NCBI GenBank assembly: GCA_016183075.1
Contig: JACPFH010000155.1
Coordinates: 1-8,160 of the forward strand
From: Deltaproteobacteria bacterium
Lineage (GTDB): Bacteria; Desulfobacterota; Binatia; UBA9968
Direction: 5' to 3'
DNA length: 8,160 nucleotides
Part shown: positions 5,697 to 8,160 of the stretch, piece by piece
How the letters are laid out: every line of letters begins with the position of its first letter
Numbering within the stretch: position 1 is the first letter of the stretch
The notes under the pieces: generated by a model
What the model was told of the DNA's origin: nothing
The model's input: only the letters and a program-made list of their open reading frames with translations
The model's database searches: none
Position numbers and translations under genes: made by a program

Positions 5697-7696
5697 CAAA
5701 ACCTGTAGGTCAATTTGAAGCGAAAACTGCGACCATCTTGTTGTATAGCGTCTTGGACGTGCTCTGCCGATCCGGGATCGCTGTACTTCTTGCCCAAGAG
5801 GTTATAGATGCTCGCGGACACGACCAACCCCTTGACGAGCTTCTCGTTGAGCAGCGTAATGTTCGTAATCCAGTAGCCGCCCACGTGGTTTCCGGCCAAA
5901 GTCTTCCGATGGCTGGTATAATGTTCTTCCAAACCTAGAAAGAGATAGTCTCTCAGGATCGGAATCACCCCGTTCAGTTTCACCAGATACGCGGGCGAGT
6001 TGGTGAGGGTCTTGCCCGTGTCAGTATCTTTCGTGTTCTGCAACGCGTAGCTCACCCGACCTCTAACACCATTCTCCCACCTTCCCTCCAGCTCGAATTC
6101 CACTCCCTTTTGCTCGACGGAGCCGGCATTTCGGTAGACCAGCAGCCCGTCAGAAGGATCCAGATGCAGAGTGATGAGATCAGCAATTCTCTGGTAATAA
6201 AGATTGGCGCTCCCCCACAGATTATATCCGAGGTATTGTTGAGCGACGAATTCGACGGTTCGGATCGTCTCGGGATCGAGATTTCCGGCTGCTTTGGACG
6301 AAGCAGGGGTGCTGTAAAACAGTTCGTACACATTGGGCGCGCGGAAGGCCTGACCTAAGAGGAATTTGAGCACGGTCTTTTCAAAAGGCAGGTAGACGAG
6401 AGCGGCGCGAGGATTTACTGTCCCTCCGGATAGGCTAAAGCGGTCATAGCGGATTCCAAGACTGAGCCTCAGATTCTTGAGGACCTCGAACTCGTCCTGC
6501 AAATAAATTCCCCAGCTATAACTCCTCCGCTTGTCATCCAGGTAGACTTCGATGTCGGCGTTGCGCTGATTCTGGCGGAATACATGCTCGTATTGGGCGC
6601 CCAGAATGAACTTGTGCTTCTGGAAAAGGGTTTTTGTAAGCTGAAGGTCCGTGCCCAAGGAGTCTGTTCGAGTGAAGTCTTTATTGGTCACGATAAAAGG
6701 CGGATCGCCTGGATCCGCGTAATCGTAGACATAATCCCCTCGGTAATAGTAGTAGTCATAAAAAATGCGGCCTTTAAACCCCAGTTGATCCGAGAATTGG
6801 CGCTCATATTTAAGGTCGAAGAAACCGCGTTTGTCGATGGTCGTCGTATCTTCGGTGTTAAAAATTGTTCCGAAGGCAGCCGTTGGAATCTGTTTCTCCC
6901 GGCCATTGTAGCCGCCCTCCAGGGTGAATCCGCGATAGGATAGCAGGCCGAAGAAGCTGCCGAACTTCTCGCCGTCCGCATCCTCTGCGACTCCAAAGTT
7001 CGTCGTTGGAGAATTAAACTCCTTGTAGAATAATCTCGAATCTCCGTGGCTGCCGTATCGGCTTGCCGAGACTAGAACGTCCAGTCCGTTTTCGAATTTG
7101 TTTCCGTAGGTCAAGCGCCCCTTGTATGTAGAGAAGCGCCCCCCGTCGCCGGAAAGCTCCAGGCTTTCGAAATCCTTTCCTGTCTTGGTCCTGATGTTAA
7201 TGGTTCCTAGAAAGGCGTTGGTCCCGTAGACGGATGAGGTCGGCCCGCGAATGATTTCAACCCGATCGATCAAGTCAACATCCAGAATAAAGTCGTTGCC
7301 GACGGCCGCGTAGTCGTAAACGTTGTCATTCATCCTGTGACCGTCTACGAGAAGCAGAAAACGGGTGTTGTAGTCGCCCGGCCGGGAAAATCCGCGCATG
7401 CCCAAGTACGAATAGTTCCGGTCGTCGCCTACGTATAATCCCCGTACGCTTTTAAGGATATCGGCGAGGTTCCGGTAGCCATAAATCTTGATGTCGTCAC
7501 TTGTAATAATGGTCACGGAGGCGGGAGCTTCCACTACCCTCTGCTCGAATCTTGAGACGCTCTCGATCGTGATCTTCATCAGATCCTCAATCGATAGCTT
7601 GGTAAGATCTGCCGGACGGCCTTGTGACCAGGCTATTGCTCCGGAGAAAGGGAGCGCTAAGATCGATGCGAGCAACAATGACAATACGATCCTCAC
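5696..7696 (-). CDS. TonB-dependent outer-membrane receptor
   Basis: Outer-membrane 22-strand barrel receptor with a plug, taking up a scarce ligand (siderophore, cobalamin, metal chelate or similar) with TonB energy, or reporting on it. The product has 666 residues. A signal peptide covers about 1-25. LSIEDLMKITIESVS (34-48) matches the conserved stretch found just before the plug in a large subgroup of these receptors and may contain the TonB box. The plug (about 50-170) shows SVTIITSDDI, a GMRGFS motif and EIIRGPTSSVYGTNAFLGTI (147-166). The barrel follows and ends in phenylalanine, the usual barrel-assembly signal. GTG at 7696 is the first possible start, because an in-frame TGA lies 9 bases upstream; its ribosome site is poor (GGGAG 13 bases away). 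There is no N-terminal STN signalling domain, so it is not a classical FecA-type transducer. It heads the operon with YfiR and the kinase. The ligand is unknown. Confidence 0.94.
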   Translation of the reverse strand: MRIVLSLLLASILALPFSGAIAWSQGRPADLTKLSIEDLMKITIESVSRFEQRVVEAPASVTIITSDDIKIYGYRNLADILKSVRGLYVGDDRNYSYLGMRGFSRPGDYNTRFLLLVDGHRMNDNVYDYAAVGNDFILDVDLIDRVEIIRGPTSSVYGTNAFLGTINIRTKTGKDFESLELSGDGGRFSTYKGRLTYGNKFENGLDVLVSASRYGSHGDSRLFYKEFNSPTTNFGVAEDADGEKFGSFFGLLSYRGFTLEGGYNGREKQIPTAAFGTIFNTEDTTTIDKRGFFDLKYERQFSDQLGFKGRIFYDYYYYRGDYVYDYADPGDPPFIVTNKDFTRTDSLGTDLQLTKTLFQKHKFILGAQYEHVFRQNQRNADIEVYLDDKRRSYSWGIYLQDEFEVLKNLRLSLGIRYDRFSLSGGTVNPRAALVYLPFEKTVLKFLLGQAFRAPNVYELFYSTPASSKAAGNLDPETIRTVEFVAQQYLGYNLWGSANLYYQRIADLITLHLDPSDGLLVYRNAGSVEQKGVEFELEGRWENGVRGRVSYALQNTKDTDTGKTLTNSPAYLVKLNGVIPILRDYLFLGLEEHYTSHRKTLAGNHVGGYWITNITLLNEKLVKGLVVSASIYNLLGKKYSDPGSAEHVQDAIQQDGRSFRFKLTYRF

Positions 7697-7855
7697 GACG
7701 TTTCAGATGCTCCCGGCATAGTGAAGTAGAGAAAGTCGCCCCCTTCCATAAAGGCTTGAACGGGCTGAAAGCGTGGCCTCGTATTACCCTTGTTTATTGA
7801 TATGCCTCTACGGAGGTAAACGAGGAAAGCAAGGCCCGTGCCAGGCTTCTGAGAT

Positions 7856-7883
7856 TTTATAACTTGTTGCTTTTAAAGGGCAA
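7856..7883 (-). promoter_or_regulatory. Candidate promoter of the TonB receptor-YfiR-kinase operon
   Basis: Minus-strand TTGCCC (7883-7878), a 16-base spacer and TATAAA (7861-7856, five of six matches) form a plausible sigma70-type pair. Transcription would begin near 7849, leaving a leader of about 150 bases. The palindrome at 7912-7922 and the direct repeats at 7931-7967 lie just upstream, where activator sites usually sit. Without alignment this is a pattern match only. Confidence 0.35.
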
Positions 7884-7911
7884 GCGACTGTTCAAAGGAC
7901 GGTCGGTTAAG

Positions 7912-7922
7912 CGCTCCGAGCG
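7912..7922. promoter_or_regulatory. Perfect 11-bp palindrome upstream of the operon promoter
   Basis: CGCTC-C-GAGCG is perfectly self-complementary around one central base. A looser outer pair, GGTCG (7901-7905) with CGACC (7921-7925), overlaps it. It lies about 30 bases upstream of the candidate -35 box and could be an operator; no known regulator consensus is recognised. Confidence 0.35.
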
Positions 7923-7925
7923 ACC

Positions 7926-7967
7926 AAAAATGACAAAAGCTAACTTCAAGGGCTAAAAAGTGACAAA
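7926..7967. repeat. Direct repeat AAAAA(G)TGACAAA, copies 30 bp apart
   Basis: AAAAATGACAAA (7926-7937) and AAAAAGTGACAAA (7955-7967) share TGACAAA at exactly 30 bases. The repeat may be a regulator site, about three helical turns apart on one DNA face. It could also be a relic of multi-repeat transposon ends such as those of IS21-type elements; no transposase or matching second end is in the window. Confidence 0.45.
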
Positions 7968-8160
7968 CAAGAGGGGGATGAGTGGCCGTGGCCTATATGG
8001 GATGCGGCTTAGCCCAAGAGAAGCTTGAATTGAGACAGGATGCCTGACCCGGGTTGGCGGCGGCGAGATCAAGGCGACGTTTCGGTAATGAGGTGATTAG
8101 AAACTCTTAAAAGCAAGGGTCAAATCGTTAGTTGGGTGTTGAGGGTCATTTGCTGTGAGA

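Larger units (their letters stand above)
7697..8160. other. Long region without a gene upstream of the receptor operon
   Basis: No convincing coding frame is visible on either strand over about 464 bases. Nearest the operon is a leader of about 150 bases, if the promoter near 7856-7883 is used. Within it, CCTC-TACG-GAGG (7805-7816) can form a small hairpin on the plus strand. Farther out are a palindrome at 7912-7922, a TGACAAA direct repeat at 7931 and 7961, and AGGGTCA twice at 8116-8122 and 8142-8148. No tRNA or recognised riboswitch was found by eye. Confidence 0.6.

Noticed and set aside
7693..7719. Eight-codon ORF whose TGA overlaps the receptor GTG start, a possible leader peptide
   Set aside because: It has no ribosome-binding site, no amino-acid bias and no attenuator-like structure; such tiny ORFs are common by chance.
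7741..7860. Riboswitch in the receptor leader
   Set aside because: A GGGTAATAC string resembles part of a TPP riboswitch, but the CTGAGA and AACCTGAT elements are missing. GAAAGC..GGCC strings on the plus strand recall the c-di-GMP-I aptamer, but the core GCAAAGCC and the paired helices are not complete. No cobalamin box was found.
7931..7967. Pho box
   Set aside because: The reverse complement contains TTTGTCA, similar to a Pho half-site, but Pho half-sites repeat every 11 bases and here the spacing is 30.

Overview
The window comes from a Gram-negative bacterium: it carries an outer-membrane TonB-dependent receptor and periplasmic proteins with Sec signal peptides. Base composition is moderately GC-rich. 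The tripartite tricarboxylate transporter (TTT) genes, the YfiR-type protein and a CHASE8/HAMP/GAF histidine kinase together suggest an uncultivated soil, sediment or groundwater lineage of the Desulfobacterota / Methylomirabilota / Rokubacteria / Tectomicrobia kind. That placement is inference from gene style only; no rRNA or marker gene is present.

All six supported genes lie on the minus strand, so transcription runs right to left. From right to left: (1) about 460 bases at 7697-8160 without a gene, holding a possible promoter, an 11-bp palindrome and a 30-bp-spaced direct repeat; (2) a tightly packed operon of a TonB-dependent receptor (7696-5696), a YfiR/DUF4154 periplasmic protein (5696-5013) and a membrane histidine kinase (5011-3023), with a one-base start/stop overlap at the first junction and one base between stop and start at the second; (3) a hairpin and a good sigma70-type promoter, then an EamA/DMT-family permease (2897-2037); (4) about 257 bases of structured, GC-rich spacer; (5) a TTT pair, the TctC-like solute receptor (1779-775) and a TctA-like permease (771 to beyond base 1), without a TctB between them.

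The TonB receptor-YfiR-kinase operon is the most interesting part. In Pseudomonas YfiBNR, periplasmic YfiR represses the CHASE8-HAMP-GGDEF cyclase YfiN, and outer-membrane YfiB relieves that repression. Here the kinase has a YfiN-like periplasmic sensor, but GAF, HisKA and HATPase replace the cyclase, and a TonB receptor gene occupies the outer-membrane position. The inference is an outer membrane-periplasm-inner membrane relay with phosphotransfer output. No response regulator is in the window. The kinase also carries a heptanucleotide tandem repeat inside its ATP-binding domain. The two left-hand units encode ordinary transport functions: probable carboxylate uptake, and export or import of a small metabolite.
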